DNA of 64,000 bases from Macrostomum hystrix. Its lineage: Eukaryota; Platyhelminthes; Macrostomidae. The notes under the pieces were generated by a model. The model was not told the DNA's origin. It searched no databases and worked only from the letters and a program-made list of their open reading frames with translations. Made by a program: the position numbers and the translations under genes. Below, piece after piece: positions 49,513-62,054 of this stretch. The number at the start of each line of letters is the position of its first letter. Within the stretch, counting starts at the first letter, position 1. The stretch spans positions 1,906,001 through 1,970,000 of the forward strand of contig CATNEN010000011.1 of NCBI GenBank assembly GCA_950097015.1, given 5' to 3'.

Positions 49513-51902
49513 TCAAAACTTGGGTTTCCTTTTCCTTCCGCTGTACTTTGAGTCGGCCGGTAGCAACCTGCTCTCCGGATTGCGCCTCTTAAACTGCTCC
49601 TTCTTACGCAGTATCCAAGCTCGGGAACCTTTGCGCGCCTGCTGCTGCTGCTGCTGCCTAGAGTTCGAGGCCTCATCCTGCGGCCGGGGCATCGGCCTAG
49701 CTCCGGCAGTGTCCAACACTAGAAAATGCTTTCTGGCTTTGCTAGACTGAGGAAAATCCGTCACTAAGCCGCCAGTGAAGCCGCATGACATTGCAGAATT
49801 CAGCAGCAACTGCAGCTGCAGCTCATCCGCTGGGTAGAACTGGAATACGGCCCTGGCGCCAACTGACATGCAGGCGTACAGTCTGGTGAAGAATGCGCGC
49901 TGCCGCCTGATTGGATTGGCTGTGGACCTGCGGTTGGAGAATCCCATATTTTGGGAAGGGAGAATAACATGATTTGCGAATGAAGAACCCCATATTTTGG
50001 GAAGAAAGAATCCCATGATTTGGGGATGGAGAATCCCATGGGTTGGGAAGTGAAAATCCAATAGTTTGGGAAGGAAGAATCCCATAGGAATCGAAGAACC
50101 CACTGATTAAGGTATCGAAGGAGAACTCATTCATTAAGGAATCCAAGGAGAACCCAGTGATTAAGGAATCGAAGGAGAACCCAGTGATTTAGGAATCGAA
50201 GGAGAACTAATTGATTAAGGAATCGAAGGAGAACTCATTCATTAAGGAATCCAAGGAGAACCCAGTGATTAAGGAATCGAAGGAGAACCCAGTGATTTAG
50301 GAATCGAAGGAGAACTAATTGATTAAGGAATCGAAGGAGAACTCATTCATTAAGGAATCCAAGGAGAACCCAGTGATTAAGGAATCGAAGGAGAACCCAG
50401 TGATTTAGGAATCGAAGGAGAACCCAGTGATTTAGGAATCGAAGGAGAACTCATTCATTAAGGAATCCAAGGAGAACCCAGTGATTAAGGAATCGAAGGA
50501 GAACCCAGTGATTAAGGAATCGAAGGAGAACCCAGTGATTTAGGAATCGAAGGAGAACCCAGTGATTTAGGAATCGAAGGAGAACCCAGTGATTTAGGAA
50601 TCGAAGGAGAACTCATTCATTAAGGAATCCAAGGAGAACCCAGTGATTTAGGAATCGAAGGAGAACCCAGTGATTTAGGTATCGAAGGAGAACCCAGTGA
50701 TTAAGGAATCGAAGGAGAACCCAGTGATTTAGGTATCGAAGGAGAACTCATTCATTAAGGAATCCAAGGAGAACCCAGTGATTAAGGAATCGAAGGAGAA
50801 CCCAGTGATTTAGGAATCGAAGGAGAACTAATTGATTAAGGAATCGAAGGAGAACTCATTCATTAAGGAATCCAAGGAGAACCCAGTAATTAAGGAATCG
50901 AAGGAGAACCCAGTGATTTAGGAATCGAAGGAGAACCCAGTGATTTAGGAATCGAAGGAGAACTCATTCATTAAGGAATCCAAGGAGAACCCAGTGATTA
51001 AGGAATCGAAGGAGAACCCAGTGATTTAGGAATCGAAGGAGAACTCATTCATTAAGGAATCCAAGGAGAACCCAGTGATTAAGGAATCGAAGGAGAACCC
51101 AGTGATTAAGGAATCGAAGGAGAACCCAGTGATTTAGGAATCGAAGGAGAACTCATTGATTAAGGAATCCAAGGAGAAATCATTGATTAAGGAATCGAAG
51201 GAGAAATCATTGATATATAGAATCGAGAACCTAGTGACTTCGATTCAGGAATCGAAGGAGAACCCACTGATTTAGGAATCGAAGCAGAACCCACTGATTT
51301 TGGACTCAAAGGAGACAACGAGGGTCAGACCTGTCAGAGTAGGCCAGCCACTGCAGCGCCGAGATGCTGACTACCGCATCAAAGCAGCCGGCCCGAAACG
51401 GCAGGCCGTGGCCAATGTCGCAACGGGCGAGGCCGCCTTCAACTTCATTCTCCAGTGCAATGTCCAGCATGCTGGCGCTGATGTCAACGCCGAGCCAGCG
51501 AAGCCCGGCTTCGGTCAGGGCGGCACCGCTGATGCCGGAGCCGCAGCCGACGTCAAGTACGAGCATTGAGGATCGCTCAGCTGGATCGTCGGGCAAGCAG
51601 AGCAGCTCAATCGCGCGCTCGGACATCTCAGACTGAATCTGGATGATTCGAGAGCTGGCAGGGAGAAAAATGGAATTGTGGATTGCAAGAATATTGTCAA
51701 TTCAAGTAAATGAATTAGAAATAGCGGAAATACTCACTTCTGTGTGTACTTCTTTGCCTCATTGTCATCATAATACTGGAATAACAAAAATAGGATACCT
51801 ACAATCAAATGCTAACATAAAAAATTAATAATTTTATGACAAAAGCATGTACTTGCCACTTACCAAATCAGGTGGTAGACTTGACTCAGGTCTGTTAGCC
51901 AT
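49513..51902 (-). CDS. BUD23: BUD23, 18S rRNA (guanine-N7) methyltransferase
   Basis: Four exons: 51902-51864, 51775-51738, 51654-51331, 49927-49513, phases 0, 2 and 2 matching, 271 aa (human about 281). BUD23, with its partner TRMT112, places m7G on 18S rRNA during 40S maturation and uses S-adenosylmethionine. Visible features: MANRPESSLPPDL then YYDDNEAKKYTQ at the N-terminus; SAM motif I VLDVGCGSG at about 58-66; GVDISASMLDIA with the acidic ribose-binding residue; FDAVVSISALQWL; GARAVFQFYP; GFTGGLVTDFP; GSRAWILRKKEQ; and the diagnostic basic C-terminus SGRKRKPKF. The order and the two ends match BUD23 across eukaryotes. A short polyglutamine run lies in the C-terminal linker. The 1.4-kb intron 49928-51330 is almost wholly minisatellite. 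Confidence 0.93.
49935..51300. repeat. minisatellite, mostly 27-nt unit, about 45 copies (BUD23 intron)
   Basis: The main part (50095-51300) has GGAATCGAAGGAGAACCCAG plus TGATTTA, with CATTCATTA and CATTGATTA subtypes in repeating order. The left 150 nt is a related-looking but different unit (GAATCCCATGATTTGGG). The array starts within 10-20 nt of the exon 4 acceptor and ends about 30 nt from the exon 3 donor. Confidence 0.95.
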
Positions 51903-52965
51903 TGTTACATAAAGTCTGAAAATGTAGAATTGTGTTTTTTAGTGGCCATTTTTTATTATGGACCAAAAAATTTTAAACAAATAAATAAAAAAACTAACTT
52001 CATGAAAACTTGAAAGAAAATGCACTTCCTTTGGTTTCAAAGAATATGTATTATTAAAGGATATAAAGTCTCAGGAGAATACAAATCAATATAAAAGTGC
52101 TTAATATTAAAGCATATTAAAAGAAAAACTAAAAAAATTCAACAAGACCATGTTTTAATGAATAGACATGGCATTGCATACTATAGTTAATATTTTTGTT
52201 TCTCTAAACAAACTCATGCAAGCTTTGTCCTAGACACTTGCTCTTTTGTCATATAATTAACCTAAGCTCTTGAGTTGTCATTGATTACCACCTTGGCTGT
52301 GATATTACATGGCAGCATTACACAATTGGTCCTATATTACTAGTTAGGACAAGCAAACTCTAGAGATTAGGAATTAATTTTTGAGAATTAGTATTTTATT
52401 ATAGCTTTCTATTGATTGAGAATGATCAGTCACCATCATTTTTAGGATAAATAGGATGAAAACTCCCTTTAGGATCAAAAATTTAATATATAAGACAATA
52501 ATTTTTTACTCAAATTATTGGCCTAATTTGAGTTTTGTAGTAAAGTTCTTGTATTTACATATTTTGTATTTTATATTACATTTTTATTTTTATCAATATT
52601 TATATATATCTTGAAAAATGGAGTAGCTTAGGAATAGGCATGGGGTTATCCAGTCTTTGGGGTAGGCCTATAAAAACTGATATCAAACAATATAAAGCAA
52701 AAAATTAATTGAATACTAATAGGTCTATGTAGAAGTAGAACTTAGGCCTACAAACAACTTTTAGGCTAAGCCAATTTCACAAAGAGAACTAGGCAAAAAT
52801 ATGAAGAGACCAATAAAAAATACAGCATTAGTGCTGTGATCACAAAAATTAAGCTTAAATTAAATTAAGGGATAAGACCTTATAAATCAAACAGGTTACA
52901 AAACACGGAATAAATAATAGATTAAAAGGGAGTTAAAAGTGGAAGAAAAAATCACTAACATGTCC
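51903..52965. other. upstream of BUD23, AT-rich, no gene recognised
   Basis: AT-rich DNA with no reading frame of note and no tandem array. It probably contains the BUD23 promoter in the first few hundred bases. Confidence 0.35.
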
Positions 52966-52973
52966 AATAGGGA

Positions 52974-53124
52974 CAGGGGCGTAGCCAGGATTTTTTGGGA
53001 TATCGGTTTTGGTTCTATCCAGCGTATCCCATAAAAAACAATAAATTAATTTCTTTCGAAGAAACTGAATGCGAAAAAATTTAAGACATCAACTTTTGGG
53101 GGTATCGGCCGAGCAACGCCACTG
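52974..53124. mobile_element. hAT-type MITE, 151 bp, with 8-bp target duplication
   Basis: The ends read inward CAGGGGCGTAGC and CAGTGGCGTTGC (two mismatches in 12), with exact 8-bp flanking duplications AATAGGGA at 52966-52973 and 53125-53132. An 8-bp duplication with CA..TG ends fits the hAT superfamily. Too short to encode a transposase. Confidence 0.8.
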
Positions 53125-53132
53125 AATAGGGA

Positions 53133-54584
53133 TAGGGCCTACACTTATTTTATAGAGCTGCATATGACAACTTCTAAGAAACTAAAAAACTTAACATATT
53201 TTAAAATTCTTTAGGTAAGCAAACAAAAATTAAATTGTTCTGTTTTCTTTCAAACATAGATTTTAAAAAGTTAAAGTGAAAAAGTTCTGATATATTACAA
53301 TTATTTTTCAATTGAATAAAATAATAAGAATTGTAACAATAAAAGTTACATAGGTGTCCAAGAAAAAAGTTTAAATGTACGCTGACCAAACGAATGAATA
53401 ACTGATAAACCCACCTGATCAATCGATCTATTTAGATAATTTTTCCTTACGTGCTCGTAATTGGTGCTAATAAATTTATGTGAATTTGTTTATATAAATT
53501 CCTTAATAATCTAGACAACGCCACAAAAGTGTTACTTCGTTTTTATTGTAGAATTCAATTAATTCTTTAAGGTAGGCCTATGCAGCATAACTTTTGCATG
53601 TCACTGTCATGGTGCCAGCATCAGTAGGCCTATATAATTATAGACAAGAGAGTTCTTTAAATACCAAATATCGAACCATGGAAATCTATAAGTCTTAGTC
53701 TTAGCCTTAAATTATTAGAATATTTTAAAATTGTAGCTAATTTGGCAGCTGTGTCATGGCTAGAATGTAGCAAATGTCCAGTCTAGAGGCAGTACTGGTC
53801 ATCGCCCTAAGCCTAAGCTGAGGCCAACCTGAATGGCAAGCTGCTGTGTGGATAAGCAGAAAATTATTGGCAAGGATCTGTGTGGATATAATTGAAATTA
53901 TCGGCACGGGACCATGGGAATAAGCACTTCCATTAATATAATATATATAATGAATTAATGAGTTTAATCAGATTATAGACATCTAATATACTAAAAATGA
54001 AATGGTTGCTTGCTTGCTTGTAATTGATTTTCTCCCGAACGGCTCAACCGATTTTCACAATTCCTTCACCAAAAGATGCCAAATATGGGGACAATTTTAC
54101 ACATATTTTTATTAAGCTTAACTTTATTGCTAAGGGGATTAAATATTCGAAAAACAAGTTTTTTGACCATTTCAAAGGTCAAACTATCTTGGCCTATTGA
54201 GAATTTCATTCACTGACTGCCACTGAATTAGAATTGCATCGTCAAATTGTGCAACAACCCCTAGCTGATTGAATTTGAAGCCTGCACTCTGGAGACAAAT
54301 TGGAAATAAATGTACACAACCAACCACGAGACTGAGTGTACTCTATTTTCTCACTTCATTGTACAAAGCCAGAACTTTGAGAATTCATTTTATAAGGCTG
54401 ATTTTTGCACCCACTAACCAACAGTCGGAATAGCGGATGTGTAGGCACTAGGAATAGGTTATAGGCTAGGCTAGGGTTTGATTCTGCACTGCATCAAATC
54501 ATTTTAGACTAATTTTCAGCCAGTAGTGATTGAAGACTATTTTAATTTATTTTTTTCATTTCGTAAATAAAATATCATAAATCA
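53133..54584. other. intergenic AT-rich DNA
   Basis: No gene recognised. Around 53995-54120 the words GCTTGCTTGCTTG and CCCGAACGGCTCAACCGATTT look like a dispersed-repeat relic of a kind common in animal genomes, but no termini were found. Confidence 0.35.
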
Positions 54585-55440
54585 TAGCACACCTGAGTTT
54601 GAATCATTGCAAAAATAGAGTTTGAATCATGGCTAAACCAGATCTTGAATCATGGCTAAACTAGAGTCTGAATCGTTGCTAAACCAGATCTTGAATCGTG
54701 GCTAAACCATAGTCTGAATCATGGCTAAAATAGAGTCTGAATCATGGCTAAACCAGAGTCTGAATCATGGCTAAACTAGAGTCTGAATCATGGCTAAACC
54801 AGAGTTTGAACCATGGCTAAACCAGAGTTTGAATCATGGCTAAACCAGAGTTTGAATCATGGCTAAACCAGAGTTTCAATCATGGCTAAACCAGAGCTTG
54901 AATCATGGCTAAACCAGCATCTGAATCATGGCTAAACCAGAGTTTGAATCATGGCTAAACCAGAGACTAAATCATGGCTAAACCATCATCATCAGCATGG
55001 CTAAACTAGAGTTTGAATCATGGCTAAACCAGAGTTTGAATAATGGCTACACCAGAGTTTGAATCATGGCTAAACCAGAGTTTGAATCATGGCTAAACCA
55101 GAGTTTGAATCATGGCTAAACCAGAGTTTGAATCATGGCTAAACCAGAGTTTGAATCATAGCCAACCAGAGTTTGAATCTTGGCTAAACCAGAGTTTCAA
55201 TCATGGCTAACCCAGCATTTGAATCATGGCTAAACCAGAGTTTGAATCATGGCAAAAACCGAGTTTCAATCATGGCTAACCCAGCGTTTGAATCATGGCT
55301 AAACCAGAGTTTGAATCATGGCTAAACCAGAGTTTGAATCATGGCTAAACCAGAGTTTGAATCATAGCCAACCAGAGTTTGAATCTTGGCTAAACCAGAG
55401 TTTGAATCATAGCCAACCAGAGTCTGAATCATGGCGAAAC
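54585..55440. repeat. minisatellite, 23-nt unit, about 36 copies
   Basis: Unit GAATCATGGCTAAACCAGAG plus TTT, with TCTGAATC and CAGCATTT variants; moderately diverged. Confidence 0.95.
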
Positions 55441-55600
55441 CATGGGGATCTTTGTCAACTGGGGGATCATTGTCAACTGGGGGATCTTTGTTAACTGGGG
55501 GTTCATTGTCAACTGGGGGTTCATTGTCATCTAGGGGATCATCATCAACTAGGGGATCATCATCAACTGGGGGATCATTGTCAACTGGGGGTTCATTGTA
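55441..55600. repeat. minisatellite, 18-nt unit, about 9 copies
   Basis: Unit GGGGATCATTGTCAACTG, directly joined to the 23-nt array. The antisense frame through it encodes periodic Asp/Pro/Val residues and is judged an artefact. Confidence 0.9.
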
Positions 55601-57396
55601 GCTATAAGAAGCTGTAAATTCAGCTGCTAAAAAGTAAATACTAGACAAATTAAAAGTATTTCTGCTCCCCGAAGGGGGGCAAAACTTGCTAGTAAACTTA
55701 TCTATAATGCAAATAAAACTCTACAATAATAATACAAATTTATATTTATAGCTAAATAAAAATACATTCTTGTTTAAATGTTTTTGGTCTAACTTTTAAA
55801 TTTCATGTCCTACTCTTAACTGCTCAAGGTTACAAGAACTCTCCAAATCCAGCTCTCCACTTAGGTTAGGCATAGGCTCCTCCTATCCCAAATCCTGCCC
55901 AATCCTGCCCAGAAATAAATAAGGATCCTGATCCCATCCAACTCCTAATTTAATAGTAAGCATTATTATTAGTAAACAATTAATAGTTTGACTCTAAAGC
56001 TAAATAGAATGGCCTCTGGGTAATTCCATGAAAAGGTCATCAATACCAATGGGACATAATTTTTTATGCTATATGTATAAAAGTTTATATTTCTATTTGT
56101 ACATAATTATATATAGTTTTATGTTCAAGTAGTTTTAAACATATTTGTCTACCTTTAGGTTTATATATATTTTTTATCATAGTACTCCAACAATCATTTC
56201 AATGTTCTGCAGGACATGATAAAAAGTGAATCTAGCTTTCATTAAGGAACTAATTAGTCCTAAATTTAACTCAGAGAATATAAATATAAAAATAACTTGA
56301 CTTTATTATATCTAAAAACTGAAATAAAAAAGTTTTATGACCTAACATATTTCTTTTTATCATAACTTTTGCTTTGAAAAGTTTGGGCTTTGTTTTTTAA
56401 AAGTGTTAAAAACAACCATAATTTTTTTATGAACAGTTGTTATACCAAGTTCAAAAGGCTTGTGATGTGATTTTTTTACTAAAATTTTTTCTTATCCTGT
56501 ATCTTAACTTAAATTGTCTTTTTTGTTAGCATATGATATGTTTAATATGCTTAAAAAGCCCTGCAAAGTTGCCCAACAACCATCATTTCCTGGCATTCTT
56601 AAAACCTGTATATATTCAGAAAACATTATTACTATCATTTCTTTCATAAATTTAATAAAATTCATACAATTAACTACATCAGTACTGTTCTCAAGTTGTG
56701 TAGGCCAATTTTTAATCAATTTCTTTTGTAAATGTTTCTTGTGTCAATTTTAAAGACAATACATGTTCTTAGAATTCAAGCCTTTAAGAGATACAGTAAA
56801 TCTTGTTTTATATGCCTTAAAATAAATTATCTTTTTTGTTAAGTCCTACTAAGTCATTGGTTTATTTAATTGTTTCATGCACTATTGCCTCTATTAACTG
56901 ATTAGCCATATATATAATTATTGAGTCAGGCAATCTTGAAGATTATGTTTTGTTGAAGGTACAAGTACATGGTAGGTTTGATCTGAAATGTGAGAGTAGT
57001 GTAATAAATTTTATGGTTAGAAAAGCATTAAATATTTTTATTAGAACAAATATTTGTTTTAAGCAATCTTAAAACCAAGATATTTGAATCCAAATTAGAG
57101 GGATTCAGTATTTTGATTCAGGCTAAAATTTGTATATGATTCTATCTCTAAAGATAGGTTTAATCAATAGACTTAACACTTTCTTTTATGAATAGATAAC
57201 TTTTTAAAGTGGCATGTTTTTTTATTGCTAGATAGAAACTGTGGTTCGAACTGTGCTAAAAATTTAATTTGATAATAGTTCATACTGATAATAAACTTTT
57301 TTAGTGACATTTGATTTAGTGAAATAAATCTTAGCATCATTTTTTGCAGACAGCCTATATTTTTGAAGACCGGTTAAAGACTAAAAGGCAGAAAGC
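55601..57396. other. upstream of the RING E3 gene, AT-rich
   Basis: No gene recognised; short frames near 56504-56753 overlap on both strands in AT-rich DNA and have no domain. A TTTTTTGCAG acceptor near 57341-57350 precedes the start codon by 46 nt, so a non-coding 5' exon probably lies somewhere in this region. Confidence 0.4.
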
Positions 57397-58965
57397 ATGT
57401 CCAACTTCTTTGACAATATTGGCAACAAATTTGAAGCCATGGGTAATGTCTTCAAACAGCAGGCAAGCGGGAGTGGCGCCAGAAGCAGTGCAAGCAGCAG
57501 CAGCAGCAGCAGCAGCAGTAATGTCAACAGTTATTGCAACGACTGTCGCACCCAATTCCCCAGCCTGTTTCCTAAGAAGCTGCGCTGTGCCGTCTGTCGC
57601 TATTATTTCTGTCGCACATGCATAGCTTCCATACCAGTTAATGGTCGAGTGCAGCTTGGCTCACACCTGCCATTGCGCGATGCCATCAGCAGTAGCGTAG
57701 CTCCGGCCTGTTCTCGCTGCCAGATTTTGAGCAATCCAAACTTCACCTACGACCAGCTGATGAGTCTGAGGGTGCGGGATTTGTTCTGGTATCTGCAGCG
57801 CACCGGCACGCCAAATGAGGAGCTGCGCGGATTGAAAGAGAAAAGTCAGCTGGCCGATCTTGTCATGGAGCGCTTTGGCAGCGAAGATTATCGAAGGCAG
57901 AGGGCTAGTAGCCGGCTGCAGACACACGAGCGGGTGGCCCAGATGGCTACTAATCTGGAGCAACTGGTTGGCGGCTCATCCGGCGGACAGCAGCAACAAC
58001 AACAGCAGCAGCCGGACCATGATAGCCAGGAGCAGCAACAAGAGGGGCGGCAGGTTAGTGGCTGCTTATTTTAGTCCAATTGTTCGTGAGTGGGTTTTCT
58101 CGCACCAAAGTCACTGAGCTTGCAGCCAAGAGTTCGATCGTACAAGCGACGGAGCGGCACGCCCCCAGACCGGCGAACTTGGCGCTTTAGCGCCCATCGC
58201 ACCGCCTCCCCTGAGCAGGCACCACACACAGCAGCACAGACCAGCCGGGGAGGGCAGGAGGCACCCAGAATAGGCAGCAGTGCCCCCCACCCCAGCCCCA
58301 CACGCACATAGCAGACCAAGCCGGGGCGGAAGGCTGATAAGAAATCAGTCCTCAGGGGGGGGTGATGAGTGTAAACTTTTCCAATCGCGCTGACGGAAAT
58401 CCAGAAAGCGCGCGGCGGTGTACACCCGCCCCCCAGCCACCCCCCGCAAGGCCTCACGCCCCAGCGCCAACGCACACAACTCACACAACGCAGAACAGGC
58501 ACACAGAAAGGTAGGAGCGAAGCTATTATTTCAAGCTTTGATTGCACGAAATACGGTGCACCTCCGCCGGTCGCTACTGTCCAAACCCTCCAACAAGTCC
58601 CGAAATTAATCGTGAATTGAAGGGAGAATCGAACTAGCGTCCTTTGGAGTGCAAGGCAGCGACGTTAGCCGCTGACCCACTCGCCCCCTTGCTTTTAGAG
58701 GTGAGCCCTCAATGGCGTAAATTGCACGACAAGCCCCCAAAGCCTTCTCTCCGTTGCTTCGTCATTAAATGAATGGGGACCGCTCTGCCTCTCATCCCTA
58801 ACGGATTATTTTCCCTAACGAATTTATGAAAATTAATTATTTTCCATCCCAGCCAAGCGAAGCTGATGCTGTCAGCACAGAGACGGAAACTGACCAGATT
58901 GGTGCCATTCCCAATGTGCCTCCGCCGCCTTATCCTGGAGCACCCGAGCCAGAAGAACCGAACAG

Positions 58966-59004
<39 letters not shown>

Positions 59005-59545
59005 AATCGACACCGAGTCAGGTGGTCAGGCTGTCGAAGATGACGAAGATGAAATTGTGGAAGGCATTGACATTGAAGTGGCTCAGGATGCCGCTTTGGC
59101 TGAAACCTTGGCCGGACTTGAAGCCGCCGAAGCTCAAGAAGCAGCCGCTGCGGCAGCCGCGGCATCATCGACTCCGCCATCGCATCCCCCAGTTACCAGT
59201 ATTGACCAGATAATAACCGAAGCCGATTTAGATCAACTCAGCGTTCGCGAGATGAAGCAACTGCTGTCTAGAAACTTTGTAGATTACAAAGGCTGCCTAG
59301 AACGCGCCGAACTGCTGGACCGGCTCCGTCGGCTGTATCGCGAACGCGCCGAATCTCGCGAGGCTGTACTAACTGACAGATTGGCCGACTCAGATCTGTG
59401 CAAAATCTGCATGGACGCCGCTATTGATTGTGTACTATTGGAGTGCGGCCATATGGTCACCTGTGTCACCTGCGGCAAACAATGCTCCGACTGCCCCGTG
59501 TGTCGCCAGTATGTTGTGCGCGTTGTGAGAACATTTAAGTCTTGA
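57397..59545 (+). CDS. RNF34/RFFL-type E3 ubiquitin ligase (FYVE-like zinc finger, SAP-like helices, RING)
   Basis: Two exons: 57397-58053 and 58853-59545, phase 0, 449 aa. RNF34/RFFL proteins are membrane-associated RING E3 ligases of endosomes and cytosol that ubiquitinate caspases, p53 and receptors. Seen here: an N-terminal FYVE-like cysteine cluster (YCNDC, LRCAVC, YYFCRTC) at about 47-76; a first SAP-like segment (LMSLRVRDLFWYLQ) at about 120-160; a polyglutamine linker; Pro/Ala-rich and acidic linkers with polyalanine runs; a second SAP-like segment (LDQLSVREMKQLLSRNF) at about 350-385; and a C-terminal RING (CKICMDAAIDCVLLECGHM, CPVC) ending in VVRTFKS. The order equals that of vertebrate RNF34 (372 aa) and RFFL (363 aa); the extra length is low-complexity linker. 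The intron 58054-58852 contains a SINE. The initiator fits the conserved-looking start MSNFFDNIGNKFE. Confidence 0.9.
58085..58750 (-). mobile_element. SINE family 3 (and a family 1 scrap) in the E3 ligase intron
   Basis: Reverse tRNA-like head at about 58615-58690 (reverse complement has A box GTGGGTCAGCGGCTAACG and B box AGTTCGATTCTCC). A GC-rich body of about 500 nt lies to the left, rich in CCCC and GGGG runs. At 58690-58750 is a scrap of SINE family 1 (GTAAATTGCACGACAAGCCC). The left edge is uncertain. Confidence 0.6.
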
Positions 59546-60799
59546 TTTTGGAATTTTATTTTTAAATTGCTTGTTTGTATTCTAGCGCTGTAGCTTTCTT
59601 AGGTTAATAGAAGTTTGTTAAAAAAAATTATCTGCAAACAATTGCGTCTTTTATATTATTTACTAATTCTTGTTCTCTCTTCCATTAGCTCTGCTTGGGT
59701 TTAGTGAAATATATCGCTTCTCCGTCTCTCCTCTCCGTCTCGTCTCTCCTCTCCATCTCTCTCCTCTCTCCTCTTTCCTCTCTCCCTCTCCGTCTCTCCT
59801 CTCTCCTCTCCGTCTCGTCTCTCCTCTCCGTCTCGTCTCTCCTCTCCTCTCTCCTCTTTCCTCTCTCCCTCTCCGTCTCTCCGTCTCTCCCTCTCCGTCT
59901 CTGCCTCTCTCTCTCCCTCTCTCCCCCTCTCTCTTCCTCTACTTCTCTCTCTTCCTCTCCCACTCTCTCTCCCTCTCATCTTCCTCAGCATCGCAACATT
60001 TATCCTCTCTCCCTGCCTACTTGTCCATCTCTCTCGCACCCTGCCCTCGTTTTCCGAGAACTAACCAAAGTAAACTCCCACGAAATCATTGAAGCATGGA
60101 AATAAATAATATTAACCCTGTGTTTGTTTTATATTCGAGAATAATTTATTATTTCAACGCAAGCTACACTTCATATTTACAAATTTTACTCCTGAATACA
60201 AGAATGTGCTTATCAGTTTTTTACATTATCTTGTGCTCGAACGATGTACTTATTAAAAGAAAATAAAGTTCTGAGTGACTTTATGGGCATTATTATGTAC
60301 TTGGATATGTACGGTTGTATAATTTTGTATTTATTTTGAATTTAACACACAAGTTAACGTAGTTTTTTTCATACTTTCAAAGTCGGAAATCAATTATTGC
60401 GATGGAAACACGCTGGTAAATATGCTAACTGTCTTGCCTCCAGCGGTCTCAAATTACTTAAAACCATAAACTCCATTATTACGAGTATGTCATTGACGTT
60501 TTTCGTCTAAATCCATTTTTCGTAATTTATATTTGCCAATGTTAATTTGTTCGCACATTTAAGATTAGATTGAGAAAAGCAAAAATCAATACAGATTTTG
60601 ATGATTCAATTAGTCTGGAAGATATTCCATTTAGATATATTTCATTGTCGACTGAATCTAGAATAAAGTTTTATTGGTTCCTATAGCAATCAAGCAAACT
60701 GACATTCCATTATTGTGTGTTTCTGTCTTCCATGTAGATTTCGACTTGTCGGTTGTCGATTATGTATTTAAGATTAGCAGATCTTAAATACATAATCGT
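59546..60799. other. 3' flank of the E3 ligase gene with CT-rich tract
   Basis: 59715-59985 is a CT-rich simple repeat of CTCTCCGTCTCGTCTCTC-type words, giving false frames on both strands. AATAAA occurs near 60101-60106. The rest is AT-rich unique DNA. Confidence 0.5.
60757..60798. repeat. perfect 18-bp inverted repeat with 6-nt loop
   Basis: CGATTATGTATTTAAGAT at 60757-60774, loop TAGCAG, then its exact reverse complement at 60781-60798. It immediately precedes the minisatellite that starts at about 60800. Confidence 0.9.
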
Positions 60800-61335
60800 G
60801 GGATACGACATCATCGATTTAAGGTCGGGGATTTTGGGATTATGGATTGCAGGATCATAGATTTGGAATCAGGGATTTGTGATCATAGATTTGGAATCAG
60901 GGATTTGTGATCATAGGTTTGGAATCAGGGATTTGTGATCATAGATTTGGGATCAGGGATTTGTGATCATGGATTTGGGATCAGGGGTTTGTGATCATAG
61001 ATTTGGGATCAGGGATTTGTGATCATAGATTTGGGATCAGGGATTTGTGATCATGGATTTGGGATCAGGGGTTTGTGATCATGGATTTGGGATCAGGGAT
61101 TTGTGATCATGGATTTGGGATCAGGGGTTTGTGATCATGGATTTGGGATCAGGGATTTGTGATCATAGATTTGGGATCAGGGGTTTGTGATCATGGATTT
61201 GGGATCAGGGATTTGTGATCATAGATTTGGGATCAGGAGTTTTTGATCATAGATTTGGGATCAGGGATTTGTGATCATGGATTTGGGGTCGGGGATTTGG
61301 GATCATAGACTTGAGATCAGGGATTATGGGATTTT
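60800..61335. repeat. minisatellite, 28-nt unit, about 18 copies
   Basis: Unit GATTTGGGATCAGGGATTTG plus TGATCATA, with GGGTTTG variants. Confidence 0.95.
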
Positions 61336-62054
61336 TTTGCGGGATCATTAATTTGGGATTTGAAATTGTCTGATCACTGATCAGGATTACTAGAACAACA
61401 TATTCAGGATTAAATGATCGTTTGTTTTCAGAATTCTTCACGGAAGCATCAAGAATTTTATAGTTTAATTTCTTGGATTTCACAATTTGATTTCTATTTT
61501 ATTATATTATCTTGGTAGATTAAATTTCATGAAATTTATTTCAGATTTTCCTATTTTCGAATATAGGTGTCAAAAGTTTAGTTGTTCAAAATGATTTTTT
61601 TTGCTATTTTGAGTTTAAAGATTTGTTTAGATTTATTTTGTTTTCATTTATCTGCGTGCTTGGTGATGGATGTCAATAAATAATTTAAACATATGTCGTT
61701 ACGTCGTATATAATACAAATTAATTTTATTCACACGCAGAAGCAATAACAGTGACACTAACAGCATGCCTTAGCCGGTGCTGATGTCAATTGTAATATTT
61801 TATTTTCAAATAATTTGCATACAAACTATTGGCCACTTTGAATACCTGCGTTTTTTCTTTTCCTTAATTGAATATCAGTTGGCTAATTTCCTTTTGTATG
61901 ACAGCTCTCTACTCAGCTGTTTAAAGAGTAACAATGACGCATATTTGCAAACTATTTTCATATTCTGGGATAATTCACAGACGCGTCTGTGAAACCTAAG
62001 GCTTCTCGCGTTTTACATTCTTTTCAAAGTAGTCTTTGTTTCTCAATTATTAAA
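61336..62054. other. AT-rich DNA, possible 5' part of the RPP30 locus
   Basis: No domain recognised in the short frame at 61777-61992. The missing first exon of RPP30 may lie here, but I could not identify it. Confidence 0.3.

Noticed and set aside
56504-56753. Short overlapping frames on both strands
   Set aside because: AT-rich, no domain, no splice or start context; most likely chance.
59670-60105. Overlapping 112-140-codon frames rich in Ser/Leu/Pro or Arg/Glu
   Set aside because: Translation of a CT-rich simple repeat on both strands.
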